A DNA stretch of 64,000 nucleotides from Calliphora vicina (taxonomy: Eukaryota; Arthropoda; Insecta; Diptera; Calliphoridae): assembly GCF_958450345.1 (NCBI RefSeq), contig NC_088780.1:131764226-131828225 (forward strand). The letters run 5' to 3'. Both the position numbers and the translations under genes were made by a program. This document shows positions 1 to 9,870 of this stretch, piece after piece (the first letter of the stretch is position 1; each line of letters begins with the position of its first letter). Below the pieces are notes generated by a model. It was not told the origin of the DNA, ran no database searches, and saw only the letters and a program-made list of their open reading frames with translations.

Positions 1-91
1 GAACATGAAAAATTATTTTAATATTTTGTAGAACAATTTTTTTAATGTTTTTCGTATTTTTTTTTCATTTTCCAAAAAAATATTAAAATAG

Positions 92-119
92 GCCGATGTA
101 CCAAAGCGTGAAGTTGAAA
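92..119 (+). CDS. Mlc1: Mlc1 28-nt exon (residues 2-10 plus one base)
   Basis: A very short internal exon after the acceptor AG at 90-91 and before the donor GTAAGT at 120. It reads GCC GAT GTA CCA AAG CGT GAA GTT GAA A, that is ADVPKREVE plus the first base of Asn11. The leftover base joins AT at 2062-2063 to make the Asn codon. Preceding sequence is T-rich, as expected for an acceptor. It is too short for ordinary gene finders but matches the known N-terminus of the family. Confidence 0.93.
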
Positions 120-3100
120 GTAAGTTGAATAATGCAGTGGCACTAAATAAAGGATTACGTTTTATAACCGTGACAGTATAACCTAACTATCAAACTAATC
201 AAATGGAGATAGTATACAAATTCTAACCTCAAAGATAAAAAATAATTTAAATAAGTGGACAAAAAAGTGAAAAATTATTATAAATTGAAAAAAAGAAGAA
301 TTGAAGTTGAAATAATTCTGGAATTATATAATATTTTTAAACAATTAACCAAAATGTTTAACTTTCAAAAAGTGTTTAAAATACCAATCGAAACCAAAAA
401 TATTTAAAAAAAAGTTAAATGAATACATTTTTCTATAAAGGTTTATAACCTTAAAAAATATAAAATATTTCAATATATTACAAGAAAAAAAACATTCAAA
501 ATAATTATAGATGTTTGCTATAAAGTGAGCTATTTTTAAAATTGTTCACACAATAATAGTATTGAAAACAAAAACTCCCAAATGCTCTCTACGAAATTCA
601 TTCATATTTACGGAATACAACAGATGAAAAGAGCGTGAGAGATACAAATAATATTGAAAATACGATCGATGAAATAAGAAAATAACAAAATGTGCACAAC
701 AAAAACAAACCAATGCCAAAGAGTAATAAATGCAAATATAGAACAAAAATAATATATACATACGTATATATGTATATCGTAAACGATCTATGGCTTCGTA
801 AGAATTTCGTAAAATATTTATATATCTATGCCTACGAGATACGAACCAAACGCATGTCTAATTTTGGCAAAATATATACGAGTTTTCTTATGTTGCTCAA
901 TAGCATTCATTATTTTTTTTTTCAAAATGATTTCAATGTAGATATTTTGAATAGGATATTTATGCACATACATACATATATATATACATACATACATAAT
1001 TGTGTATATAGAGAAGAAAATAATGATTGTATATGTGTAGAATGAGTGTTGAAATTTTCGGAATATTTATTTTTGGGTGTCAGATTTCGTAAATGTATTT
1101 GTTGTTATGTCATAATACAAATACGCCCAGTAGCTTTTAAAAACGGGAGTATTTATTATATACATACATTTTATGTATTCATTATTTATATATGTACATC
1201 AACAAATAATTCCTTTTAAATTAAAATTATTTGTTTGGCATATTATGCAAAAACTACATACAAATATTTTTGGAAATTTTATAAATACTAGGGATTTTTT
1301 TATTTTGTAAATATTTCTTCATTTACTCACATTTATGTTACTGATGTCAGCCATTATGTTAAGATATATAGGCCTTTTATCTGATTTGGCATTTAAAATA
1401 CAGTGACCTCGATTCAGAACATCTGAAAATGATCAAAGAAAAAATATTTTTTTTTACTTAAATAGGTCAATATAAATTCTTAAATTGTAAATAAACTCTG
1501 GATTTTTAATAGGTTAAACATTTAATTTAAATGTACTTTAAAATATTATAAAATATTAAATCTTCTAATTAAATTTTGATTTAAAGAATTTTGTATATCT
1601 GTTGTATTAGCTATAAAATATTCCAACATTTTTCGAAATGTTAAGCAAAATATTGAAATATTTCAAAATTCAATTTTAAAAAAATGTTTTGCAAGGTTTC
1701 TTTTAAAAAGGAAACATTTAGAAATTTTAAATATTTCTAATGTAATGTATTGATTATTAGTTAGTTTTGTAACTGTTTGGAATATACTTTTTGAATGATC
1801 CTGGAATTTTGAAAATATCTTTTTGAAAATGTCGTTACTTTAAGTCAAAAGTAAATATAAAAGTAATAAAAACAATGATAATAATCCATTAATATTTAAA
1901 AACAAATAATTAAAAATATGAATACACACTTTGAGGTTAGAAAGTAACTACTTACATATCAACTGACTGACCTATATTACTGACATGCTGACATTATAAT
2001 GCAACCAACAACTTTTAAACAAAAACTAATTAGAATCCACCCCTACCTCCTTTTCCAACAGATGTCGAATTTGTATTCGAAGTTATGGGTAGCCCCAACG
2101 AAGGCATTGATGCCGTCGATCTAGGTGATGCTCTCCGTTCTTTGAACTTGAACCCCACTTTGGCTTTGATTGAAAAGATGGGCGGCACCAAGAAGCGTGG
2201 TGAGAAGAAGTTAACCATTGAAGAATTCCTTCCCATCTACTCTCAAGTCAAGAAGGAAAAGGATCAAGGTTGCTACGAGGATTTCATTGAATGTTTGAAA
2301 TTGTACGACAAGGAAGAAAACGGTACCATGCTCTTGGCTGAATTGCAACACGCCCTCCTTTCCTTGGGTGAAAACTTGCAAGACGAACAGGTTGAGGAAC
2401 TCTTCGCTGACTGTATGGACCCTGAGGATGATGATGGTTTCATCCCCTATGCCCGTAAGTTAAATAATAATAACTTTCATTCAAATTATGTTTCTATGTC
2501 TGTGTATATTTGAGATTTACATATGTTAATATTTGTACTTTTCCAATTTATCTGTATTATTTTCATGTCAATTTATTATGTGTGTGTTTTTGTGAAACAC
2601 CTGGCACCTTCCTATTATCTATATGTATCACATCAACGTAATCTTGAAAAAAAAAACTCAAACACTATTGCAACTGAAATGCACTTTATGCACCACGACA
2701 CCACCACTTTCGAAAACATACAAAAAATCACAATAAAAATCCAAATGCACCTACACTTTACCTTTATCCCAATCACCAACACCACCAACCACTACCTAAA
2801 TGTATCTTTTGAATGTAAATCAACCAAATCACAGAATTCATCCAAAGATTGATGAGCGACCCCGTTGTCTTCGACTAAACGGTAAGTTTTCAAAATCCAT
2901 TATGTATTCAAGTTATTTTAATTTAAGTCATCTTGCAGATAAAGGTGAGATTAGTGTCAGTTAGTGAAGGTTAATTTGTAATCGAAACCATTCCCGTTTA
3001 TGTAAACATTTCCGAATACTTGTCAAAAATACTTGTCTTTATAAAACAAAATCGATAAAAGTAAAAATTGTTATTAAAAAAGTATTGAATATTGTAAATC

Positions 3101-3334
3101 AAACAACTTTAAAATCTTGTTAGCTAAATTATTTCATATTAACATAAACTAAACAATTTATAGAATTCAAAATCTAATTTTCAAAATCGACTAGAATTTG
3201 TTTTTAATATAAAAAAAACGTTACCATAGTTATAGACTTTCACTTATTTTAATTTATTCTAATAAACATTTTTCTCTTTAATTTTTTCAGCATTTCTTGC
3301 CAGAATGTGCGAAAGAAACGATCAGCTATCTTAA
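92..3334 (+). CDS. Mlc1: Myosin alkali (essential) light chain 1, 5'-partial, four exons
   Basis: Essential light chain of muscle myosin II; it binds the first IQ motif of the heavy-chain lever arm and acts in the sarcomeric thick filament. Coding pieces are 92-119, 2062-2454, then either 2835-2878 or 3291-3334, with GT/AG junctions in matching phase. The start ATG must be in an exon before the window, because the first piece opens with ADVPKREVEN directly after an AG acceptor. Both 3' choices give exactly 155 residues including that Met, the usual insect length. The fold is a pair of EF-hand lobes; the loop with DKEENGTM at about residues 93-104 is a degenerate, probably non-calcium site, as is usual for essential light chains. 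The protein matches Drosophila Mlc1 almost throughout, from memory of that family. The next gene downstream is on the same strand. Confidence 0.96.
120..2061 (+). other. Mlc1 intron between the 28-nt exon and the main exon
   Basis: A 1.94-kb AT-rich intron with consensus GTAAGT donor and CCAACAG acceptor. It holds a CATA/TA microsatellite around 955-1005 and long A and T runs. Open frames at 546-761 (-) and 692-1045 (+) are low-complexity Ile/Tyr/Phe-rich translations of this AT-rich DNA and are not gene candidates. Muscle light-chain enhancers often lie in early introns, but no clear MEF2 site could be singled out by eye. Confidence 0.85.
2062..2454 (+). CDS. Mlc1: Mlc1 main exon (end of Asn11 to Ala141 plus one base)
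   Basis: A 393-nt exon carrying most of the light chain. It opens with VEFVFEVMGS, runs through ALIEKMGGTKK and FIECLKLYDKEENGT, and ends at DDDGFIPYA plus a lone C before GTAAGT at 2455. Codon use here is clearly richer in G and C than the surrounding DNA. The frame remains open into the intron until a stop just after 2510, but that tail reads as low-complexity intron and breaks family homology. The lone C pairs with AA of the next exon (Gln) or CA of the last exon (Pro). Confidence 0.97.
2455..2834 (+). promoter_or_regulatory. Mlc1 intron with AC-rich tract before the regulated exon
   Basis: The 380-nt intron has a strong donor (GTAAGT) but a poor acceptor: the last 30 bases are CAACCAAATCACAG-like with almost no pyrimidine run. 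The preceding 150 bases (about 2690-2805) are dense in ACC/CCA steps such as CACCACCAC and CACCAACACCACCAACC. AC-rich elements are known intronic splicing enhancers in general; a role here is inferred from position. The weak acceptor fits an exon used only in some muscles. Confidence 0.5.
2835..2881 (+). CDS. Mlc1: Mlc1 alternative penultimate exon with stop
   Basis: A 47-nt exon between CACAG and GGTAAG. After the split Gln codon it encodes FIQRLMSDPVVFD and a TAA at 2876-2878, then three bases (ACG) before the donor. When it is included, the last exon becomes 3'UTR; when it is skipped, the last exon supplies the C-terminus. In Drosophila the corresponding exon is tissue-regulated between flight muscle and other muscle. 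The tissue split here is inferred from that family knowledge, not seen. Confidence 0.93.
3291..3334 (+). CDS. Mlc1: Mlc1 last exon, alternative C-terminus
   Basis: Follows a strong acceptor with a long T/C tract (TTTTTCAG). Joined directly to the main exon it gives Pro then FLARMCERNDQLS and TAA at 3332-3334, matching the second known insect Mlc1 C-terminus. Its 13-residue tail equals the tail of the alternative exon in length, so both isoforms are 155 residues. The exon continues as 3'UTR for about 400 bases, very A-rich. Confidence 0.93.
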
Positions 3335-3722
3335 ATATTTTATTTAACATCTATAAAAATTACGTAGCTACCAACCATTCTCCATCGATGTTATTTAATT
3401 ATTTCATCACAATCTCTCTCGTAACGATTAATTAATAATTTAATTAAATTAATTAAAACCAAAGAAAAACTAAAAAAAAAACAAAACTGAAGAAATTTGC
3501 AACAACATCTGCAAAGAAAAATATAATAATTTTCATTATTTTTTTAAAAATAAAACAATTTTAAGAAACAAATATTTTATTATAATTTTAACAAAACTTA
3601 TATGAAAAAAACCACAAAAAAAGAAGAAAAAAATTTAAAAAACTTATTTTGTTGTTCATTTTTTTTAAATTAAATTAAAATACCATAAATAAAAACTGAT
3701 ATAGAAAAAAAACCAAAAAAAA
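3335..3722 (+). promoter_or_regulatory. Mlc1 3'UTR with two poly(A) signals
   Basis: Canonical AATAAA hexamers occur at 3549-3554 and 3688-3693 in A/T-rich sequence after the stop codon. Use of two sites would give mRNAs differing by about 140 bases. The cleavage points cannot be read from sequence, so the end coordinate is approximate. Confidence 0.55.
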
Positions 3723-5060
3723 AAACATAAAACAGTGCAGGAAATAATCAAAGCAATTAACTGTATGAAGAAAGTATTTTATGAACAAGTTTTCTTTCTA
3801 AAAAAATGGAATATTTAGTTCTTTACAACAATTTGTCAAATTTTATTGAATCCCTCTTAGCATAATCATAAATCGTAACACATCCTCTTCTTTACCCTTC
3901 TATCAGAAACAAATTCCTAATTACGAATAATGCCACTGATCAAATTTTAAATCGGACATTTCGAAAACCTGGGGTATTTTAATTTTTATTTATTAGATTT
4001 CATTTGAACTGAATATATTAATAATAGTTTTTTTTGCAAAAATCATTTGAAATCAAGAATGTACAATTTGATAGATTAAACAATATAGCTTAACTCTGAT
4101 TAATGTTCTAAATATAAACGTCCTCTTCCTCAATATGGAAAAAATGATTCGTTCGTTTTCTGTGCGACATAAATCTGGAACGACAAGTTGAACGAAAACG
4201 TAAAGGTTTTCATACAAAATTTGTTATCCTTATTTTTAGCTCAGGAAAAGCAAATGTCAAAATAAATCATTTGCTGTTTTGTTTTCGACAAACGTTAACT
4301 CAGTCGAACGAAAGTTTTCGATTTCGAGCAAACCAATTTCAATAGACTTCGATTAACTAACTATTCGTTTTAAGTATTACTTGCTATTATTTGAACAGAA
4401 TATTATTCATATGCCAATATTTATAATAGACTTAGAAGAGTTAAAGAGATCCAAAGAGTATATCGTCACCTGAAATGCAAAAGAGCGTAACAAGTAAACA
4501 ATTAAAAATTGAGTTTTGAGTTTTGAGTCTTCACAAATTTTTAGCTTTCTTTTTTTTTTAAAATAACGACTTTACTGAAGAAAGAAAATCATATTTGTAA
4601 CCACAACACTTATAATTTTATTATGTTTTTGTGTCTCCTGTAAAATTTAAAAAAGTGTTGATAGGCCCTTTTTGCATTTTAGGTGACGATATGTATGTTT
4701 TCAGTGTCACAAATGCAGGCCATTTATATACATATATACAGTTTGAGGTTTTGTAAAGTTGCAAAATTTTACGTATTTGATAGCAGGACAAACAAAGACA
4801 AAGAAATTTTATAGATTTAGACCGATTTTGCATCATTCGACTATGAGAAGAGACTTCTGTACAGAACTTATGGAAGGGAATTTTGGATATTTTGAACCTG
4901 TAATGGTTCATTTATTACATTCTATTTACAGTGACAAACACCACAAATTGGTGTGGCTGAGAAGCTTTAAAATATACTTTGAAACACTGCATTGGAGCCA
5001 ATCGCCAAATAAATGGTAATAATAGATAGATAGAACTGGTTAGATTTCTTTGAAACATAG
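3723..5060. other. Intergenic stretch with an unrecognised 86-codon open frame
   Basis: Mostly AT-rich with no recognised gene. The frame 4759-5019 (+) opens after upstream AT-rich DNA and contains a non-low-complexity run with Cys, Trp and His (MRRDFCTELMEGNFGYFEP, later FETLHWSQSPNKW). Composition is more protein-like than neighbouring frames, so a decayed transposon or gene fragment is possible. I do not recognise the family. A motif CTCCTGTAAAATTT at about 4634 recurs near the ends of three MITEs in the window. Confidence 0.25.
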
Positions 5061-5199
5061 AGTAGGAGTTAGACTTTAAGAATATTGCATTTGAGGCTAT
5101 AACATTTAAGCACAGTTACAGTAGGCCACCTTGGGAGGGAATCACATTTGGTGCCTTTTATCTTCTCACACTTATCTGAAAGTCTAACTCCTCCTGTGC
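5061..5199. mobile_element. Short inverted-repeat element (MITE-like)
   Basis: The left side carries AGGAGTTAGACTTTAAGA and the right side the inverted copy TCTGAAAGTCTAACTCCT, about 110 bases apart. No clean target duplication was found, so the superfamily is undetermined. No coding content. Confidence 0.5.
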
Positions 5200-5254
5200 A
5201 CTTGCACTACAAATGACTGTATATTAGTATGAATTTAACATTGTGTTGTCTATT

Positions 5255-5274
5255 TAGAATGGACGTCCATTCTA
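5255..5274. repeat. Perfect 20-bp palindrome
   Basis: TAGAATGGACGTCCATTCTA is its own reverse complement with no spacer and an ACGT centre. It lies between two MITEs. It could be a dimeric protein-binding site or a remnant of a palindromic element. Confidence 0.6.
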
Positions 5275-5295
5275 TTTTATTCATATTTGTACATA

Positions 5296-5818
5296 CAGTG
5301 GTGGCCACCAATTTAAGACAAATACTTGAATTTTTTTCATCAACTGAATTTTAAGTGCGATAGAGCCAAAATAAAAGGACCTCTAAGGGTATGAAATTTA
5401 TTATTAATGTTTCTAGTTTCTTGAAAATATTTGGAAAAATCGGTAAAACATATATGGACAAAGATATGTGGAAATACGTTGACCCACCTCAGCGAACATC
5501 CGCTGTTAATAACAAGATATGACCGAAACTAATGGAACTAAAAATACGAAATTTGGTCCGAATATTTTATAATAATAAAATTATAATGATATAATGTGAG
5601 AAAATGATTATTTAAAAAAACAATTTTTTTGTCAAGTTGTAGAAAAATGTTATGTGTTCATGGTGAATATGTATGAATTGACACAGTCGAATAAAACAAA
5701 CTTGTGTGTTAAAACAGTCCTCATGCATACATATTTGTGGAAATATTTGAACAAATAATTGACAATTACATGGAATTTAGCAAAAAAAATGTTTGTCTTA
5801 AATTCTTGGCCACCACTG
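5296..5818. mobile_element. Tc1-like MITE flanked by TA
   Basis: 523-bp element with TA on both sides (5294-5295 and 5819-5820). Termini are CAGTGGTGGCCA followed by AATTTAAGACAAA after two variable bases, inverted at the right end (TTTGTCTTAAATT, TGGCCACCACTG), giving inverted repeats of about 27 bp. There is no transposase frame. TA duplication plus a CAGTGG terminus is typical of Tc1/mariner-class elements. It abuts the next Tc1/mariner remnant exactly. Confidence 0.85.
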
Positions 5819-5979
5819 TATAAAGAGTGAGTCCGAAAAAAAATGTATACATACTATTTCAGCCAAAACTTATCCTTGGTTCAACAAAAATATAATTTTT
5901 TTTAATCACGTTAGCTTTTAAAAATATGTCAGATATTATTTTCTAAATCATTAATTTTCAACCATTATTTCGGTCAAAA

Positions 5980-6690
5980 TGGACAGCGAAAATAAGTACG
6001 TGAATAAATAATTAAAACTTTTCAAAAAAATCCAAAATAGCTTTCAAAAAAATAGCAAACCATCTGAAGGTTCATCGTTACACTGTTTTAAAAGCCATTA
6101 AAGACTTGATCATTGAAAGAAAACCTGCATCAGGAAGAAAAAAGTTCTATGTGATATTCGTAAGGCAAAAGAAGTCGAACAAATCTTTCGAAAAGCACCG
6201 AACATATCTATCAGAAAAGCAGCTCATAAAGTTAAATGCTCTGTTGTGCAGGGTTGAAATCGTATAAAGTTCAAGATCGCAATGCGGTTAATAAATTATG
6301 AAAAAAATGAGCGAAAAAATTGAGGTAAAATTTTATACAAAATTCCGATGTATGAGGTAATGCTCAAGAATAATACCGGACAAAAAAACAAACAAATTTC
6401 CCCAAGAAGTTTATTGTGTGGCAAGATATTTGCAGTTGTGGAAAAAGAAGGCAATCATTTGTGACATCAAACACGATAATGACAGAAATATATATTACGG
6501 AGTGTCTACAAAAACATTTTTTTTTGTACATTTCTTAAAACCGCACCGAGTGCCTTTATATTTCTGGTGGCATCATGCCACTATGGAAAAAAGCACCTTG
6601 AGTTGTATTCAAACAATAATGTAAATTTTTTACCACGGGAGCCAAATCCACCCAATTGTCCAGAACTTCAGAACACAGGAAAGGTACCCA
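5980..6690 (+). pseudogene. Tc1/mariner-superfamily transposase remnant
   Basis: A DDE transposase that would cut and paste its element at TA sites. Recognisable pieces in several frames are an N-terminal helix-turn-helix part (EQIFRKAPNISIRKAAHKV at about 6178), a central WQDICSC block at about 6420, PHRVPLYFWWHHATMEKST at about 6541 where the second catalytic Asp region should be, and PREPNPPNCPEL at about 6638. The NPPNCPEL motif before the third acidic residue resembles D37E-type Tc1/mariner enzymes. Frameshifts, stops and loss of the segment after NCPEL make it non-functional. The superfamily call is good; the subfamily is inference. Confidence 0.7.
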
Positions 6691-7420
6691 GGAGTTACAA
6701 AACATTTATTTTGCTATATATCCCACTCGCATCCCACTTAGCGACTATTCTTATAGGAATAGACCCAAGCTTCCCTTTGAGCAAAAAAAAAATTAAAAAA
6801 TGTGCTCATTTTGGAAAAAAGTTTTGCAAAAAAGTAAAAAATTGCATGTTTTGAGTTACAAAACATTTATTTTTATAGATATCGAACTCGCATCCCACTA
6901 CGAGACCAAATAGATCTTCAAGGAAAATATCTAAGCTTTTTTTTGAGAAAAAAAAATTTAAAAATTGGTCCATTTTGAAAAAAAAAGTCAACAAAGTTTT
7001 TAATTTTGCAAAAAAAAAGTCAAAAATTGAATTTTTTGAGTAACAAAACATTTATTTTGATAGATATCGTACTCACATCCCACTAAGCGACAAAATAGAT
7101 CTTAAAGGAAAATATCTAAGCTTTATTTTAAGAGAGAGAAAAATGGGCCCATTTAAAAAAAAAAAAAAATCAACAATGTTTTTGATTTCGGAAAAAAATA
7201 TTAAAAATTTTTTATTTTTTTTTTAAATATTTTTTTCGAAAGATTGGAGAAATAGCTATCTAAACTATTTTGATTTCGGAAAAAAAAATTAAAAATTTTT
7301 TTATTTTTTTTTTAAATATTTTTTTTTCGATAGATTGGAGAAATAGCTATCTAAACTATTTGGGACACATTTTGCTAATAATAAAAGGTAATTTTCAAAA
7401 TTGAAATAACTTTTGAAGAA
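6685..7420. repeat. Old copy of the foldback-element repeat block
   Basis: About three diverged units of the repeat that builds the foldback elements at 22741 and 39333. Each has a core like GATAGATATC-CACTCGCATCCCACTA followed by A/T tracts. It ends with the same arm sequence (AGAAATAGCTATCTA, then ACACATTTTGCTAA), part of which is duplicated locally in tandem with a period of about 90 bases (about 7180-7360). Only one arm orientation is present, so it is half an element. Open frames here are repeat translation, not genes. Confidence 0.75.
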
Positions 7421-7651
7421 TAAGAACATAAACATGATAAGTGAAATAAACATGATTTTCTTTATTGCATTATAACAAGGTAAAATTAATTGAAATCTGT
7501 TCATACATACAAAGTTTTGCAAACCAGAAGTTGTCGAATTTTACACCCTGTATCTCACCAGGGTGATTACAAATTTGTAACTCATTTACCAGTTGAAATA
7601 GTAGTTTAAATGATGCAAATCAATTGCCCATTTTTTCGGACGACACCACTG

Positions 7652-8227
7652 TGTGATAGTTGGCAATAAGTAAATAAATGTAGTTTCATCTAATGCTTAA
7701 GATATAAAGTTGAGTCCTCTAAGATTCGGAATAAAGGAACAAACATTATATTTTAAAAAATACTAAAATTCTTTACTTTTCAGAAGAGGACTTGAAATTT
7801 TTCGAAACTAATTGCCGCCAATGCTGAACATTTTAGAACAAAATTCAACAATTTGTGTATGTGTTATACAAAAATTCGTTAAGTATACATTTGTGTATAC
7901 TTTTAATTTAAAAATTAATTATTTAAAAATATAAAGATTTTTAAACATTTAAAATCGATTTAGAAATGACTGTGGTATGAGATGTGGAATGAGATACTAA
8001 AAAAGCACACATGTCACATTTCGATATTATTTTCATTAGTTTAGCGAACTTGTCGAGTATATTCAATAAATTTTGATTTTGTAGCACAGTGTCAATATTA
8101 ACTTATTTTCGATACAAATACGTCTTACATGTTACAGAATCGAACCACAGTTGTACTAGATAGCAAGTTAAAATTAAATATATTAAAATTTGTTTGCCGT
8201 TGCAACTTTTTTCACATCTTTTAACAA
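7652..8227. other. Intergenic AT-rich stretch upstream of the second gene
   Basis: No gene, clear repeat or RNA was seen. It leads into the slightly more GC-rich region around 8220-8450 that probably contains the promoter of the glutamine-rich gene. Confidence 0.6.
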
Positions 8228-8238
8228 GAGAGGGCGCT
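8228..8238 (+). promoter_or_regulatory. CTCF-like insulator motif
   Basis: GAGAGGGCGCT contains AGAGGGCGC, a good fit to the conserved CTCF core AGRKGGCGC. GGCGC is rare in this very AT-rich DNA. It sits about 170 bp upstream of a TATA-like box and between two genes, a plausible insulator position. Binding is inference. Confidence 0.4.
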
Positions 8239-8400
8239 CGTAAAGAAAACTTCCCCTTTTATAAGTTGTACTAAAAAGCTTAATAAAAGCAACTTTTAGC
8301 AAAAGAGTGCACAAAGCGCACACACAAAACTTTTAGGTGGCAGAAACAAGGGGAGGAAATCGTTAGTATTTTCAACGTTAATTAACAAAACTTTGCTGCA

Positions 8401-8408
8401 TATAAAAA
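8401..8408 (+). promoter_or_regulatory. Possible TATA box of the glutamine-rich gene
   Basis: TATAAAAA lies about 690 bases upstream of the start codon, in a region with fewer homopolymer runs than its surroundings. A start site near 8430 would give a 5'UTR of about 660 bases. No ideal initiator is found at the right distance; a TCAGTT only 8 bases away is too close. Another initiator-like TTCAGTGC lies near 9026. Confidence 0.3.
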
Positions 8409-9056
8409 TCAGTTGGTTGCGAGATAACAAACCTTACAGAGATATTTACGGTATATTTTATTGAAAAAAAAACAACAACTGCGTTTTCTTATAAAAATTT
8501 TGTTTTAAATACTTAGAAACAATACAAAAAGGTGCAAATTAGAAAAATCTATAAAAGAAAATAAATACAAAAATCAAATAAAACAATACGGAAGCCGGCT
8601 AAAAGTGAAATAGAATAAAATAGTTTTCATTAATTTAATTTGCCAAGAAAAACGAAAATTATTTAGAATTTTGGGTCTTTAACTCAAATTGTATATATTT
8701 CTTTTTGAAAATATTTTTTTGAGACAAAAGTATCCACTAATATAAAGTCTTGTAAAATATTCTTTTAATTAATTAAATTTCCTGTGTTTTTGTAGTTTTT
8801 CAAATAAATATTGTGCAAAATCATTCCATTTAATTTAAAGCAAAATTATATAATTTGTTTTACTAATAACAAATAAAACAAAAAAATTTTAAAGAAAAAT
8901 TATTACTCTAGATAAAAAGGAAAAAAATTACTTTACATATACATAAAAACAGACATCAGCAAGGAAAGAAAAATTATTTGACATCAACATATTTTCCAAA
9001 GGATTCTGTATATACCGTTATACATTCAGTGCACTCTCACACTTGCTACTGATTAT

Positions 9057-9075
9057 TGGAGAGAGAGAGAGAGAA
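9057..9075 (+). repeat. (GA)n tract just upstream of the start codon
   Basis: About eight GA dinucleotides 20-40 bases before the ATG. GA runs bind GAGA factor in flies and can also vary as microsatellites. The open frame can be extended upstream through this tract from a TTG, but the ATG at 9095 is the sensible start. Confidence 0.5.
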
Positions 9076-9094
9076 ACAAAATAGTTTTTATATA

Positions 9095-9437
9095 ATGGCG
9101 GATGTTATGGATAAAAGCTCGGTTATGGAAGCTGCCGCTACTATTGCAGTAGATCCTGTTCCTGTTAGTGCTCCAGTATTGTTGAATGATGATTTACAAC
9201 ATGTTAAAGAACAGGTACAAGTACAACAACAACAGCAGCAGCAGCAAGAACAAAAAATTCCTGCAACATCTGTACCACAACAGGATATGTTGCAACAGCA
9301 GCAGCAACAAACAGCCACCCAACAAATTATAGATACTAAACAACAGCCACAAACAATCCCACAGATTATAGATACAAAACAACAACAGCAGCAGCAACAA
9401 CAACAACAAAATCCACCACAACAAATTGAACTTAAAG
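9095..9437 (+). CDS. Glutamine-rich first coding exon, possible tau homologue
   Basis: Encodes 114 residues plus one base, starting MADVMDKSSVMEAAATIAVD at an ATG with G at +4 and ending at IELK and the donor AAG|GTATTT (phase 1). Poly-Gln tracts lie at residues 44-51, 67-72 and 95-105; QIIDTKQQ occurs twice (about 77-84 and 90-97). There are no membrane segments or signal peptide; the segment should be disordered and acidic before the Gln part. The rest of the protein must come from downstream exons, none of which I could identify. From memory, Drosophila tau, a microtubule-associated protein, starts with a similar MADV-KSS segment and maps near Mlc1 in cytological region 98A. That makes tau a candidate, but no microtubule-binding repeat is visible here to prove it. 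Confidence 0.8.
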
Positions 9438-9544
9438 GTATTTAAAGAAGTAGAGTATTATACATTTTATTCATATTATGATGAACTTGAGCCTTTAGCT
9501 TGTATAGCAACTAATAAACAGGTACATGAACTAGTTGTTTTTCT

Positions 9545-9870
9545 ACCCACCATCAAATAAAATGGGGGATATATCGATTTTGTAATTCCGTTTGTAACAC
9601 GTCAACACATTTGTTGCAGACCTACATAATTATATGTATATTCCGGGTCCTCATCTGGCTAAAATTTTCTACAAATACAGAGAGTATTAAGACTTGTTTT
9701 GTATTTCAAATACAAAGGTCCTCACGGAATATTGTTTGAGCAGTCATAAATATGATGATTATGCGGCCATCCTGATAAAATTTTTGTACAAATTGGTTCT
9801 AAGTACTCTAAAATTATAAAGTATGTCGAAAATCGGGCACATTCATAATTGTCTTAGTAGTTATTTGTGC
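9545..9870 (+). mobile_element. Degenerate mini-me/DINE-like fragment (family C)
   Basis: Aligns by eye with 55303-55827: both have CCGTTTGTAAC or TTGTAACAC, then TATATTC-GGGTCCTCAT, TTTTCTACAAATAC, CGGC-ATCCTGATAAAATTTT and GAAAATCGGG. The (GTCY)n part is missing here. Non-coding. Confidence 0.55.

Larger units (their letters stand above)
5831..7651 (+). mobile_element. Decayed Tc1/mariner element split by foldback-type repeats
   Basis: The left end has GTCCGAAAAAAAATG and the right end the inverted CATTTTTTCGGAC followed by GACACCACTG, consistent with one element whose outer left terminus is damaged or lost beside the preceding MITE. The middle holds a broken transposase (about 5980-6690), then a foreign block of foldback repeats (about 6685-7420), then about 230 bp of untranslated sequence leading to the right end. 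Confidence 0.65.

Noticed and set aside
2030..2236. 68-residue minus-strand frame over Mlc1
   Set aside because: Shadow of the Mlc1 main exon.
2523..2852. 109-codon frame downstream of the Mlc1 main exon
   Set aside because: It covers the intron with the AC-rich tract and ends in the alternative exon in the wrong phase.
9088..9424. Cys- and Leu-rich open frames opposite the glutamine-rich exon
   Set aside because: They are antisense reads of CAG/CAA repeats (poly-Cys, poly-Leu) and have no independent support.
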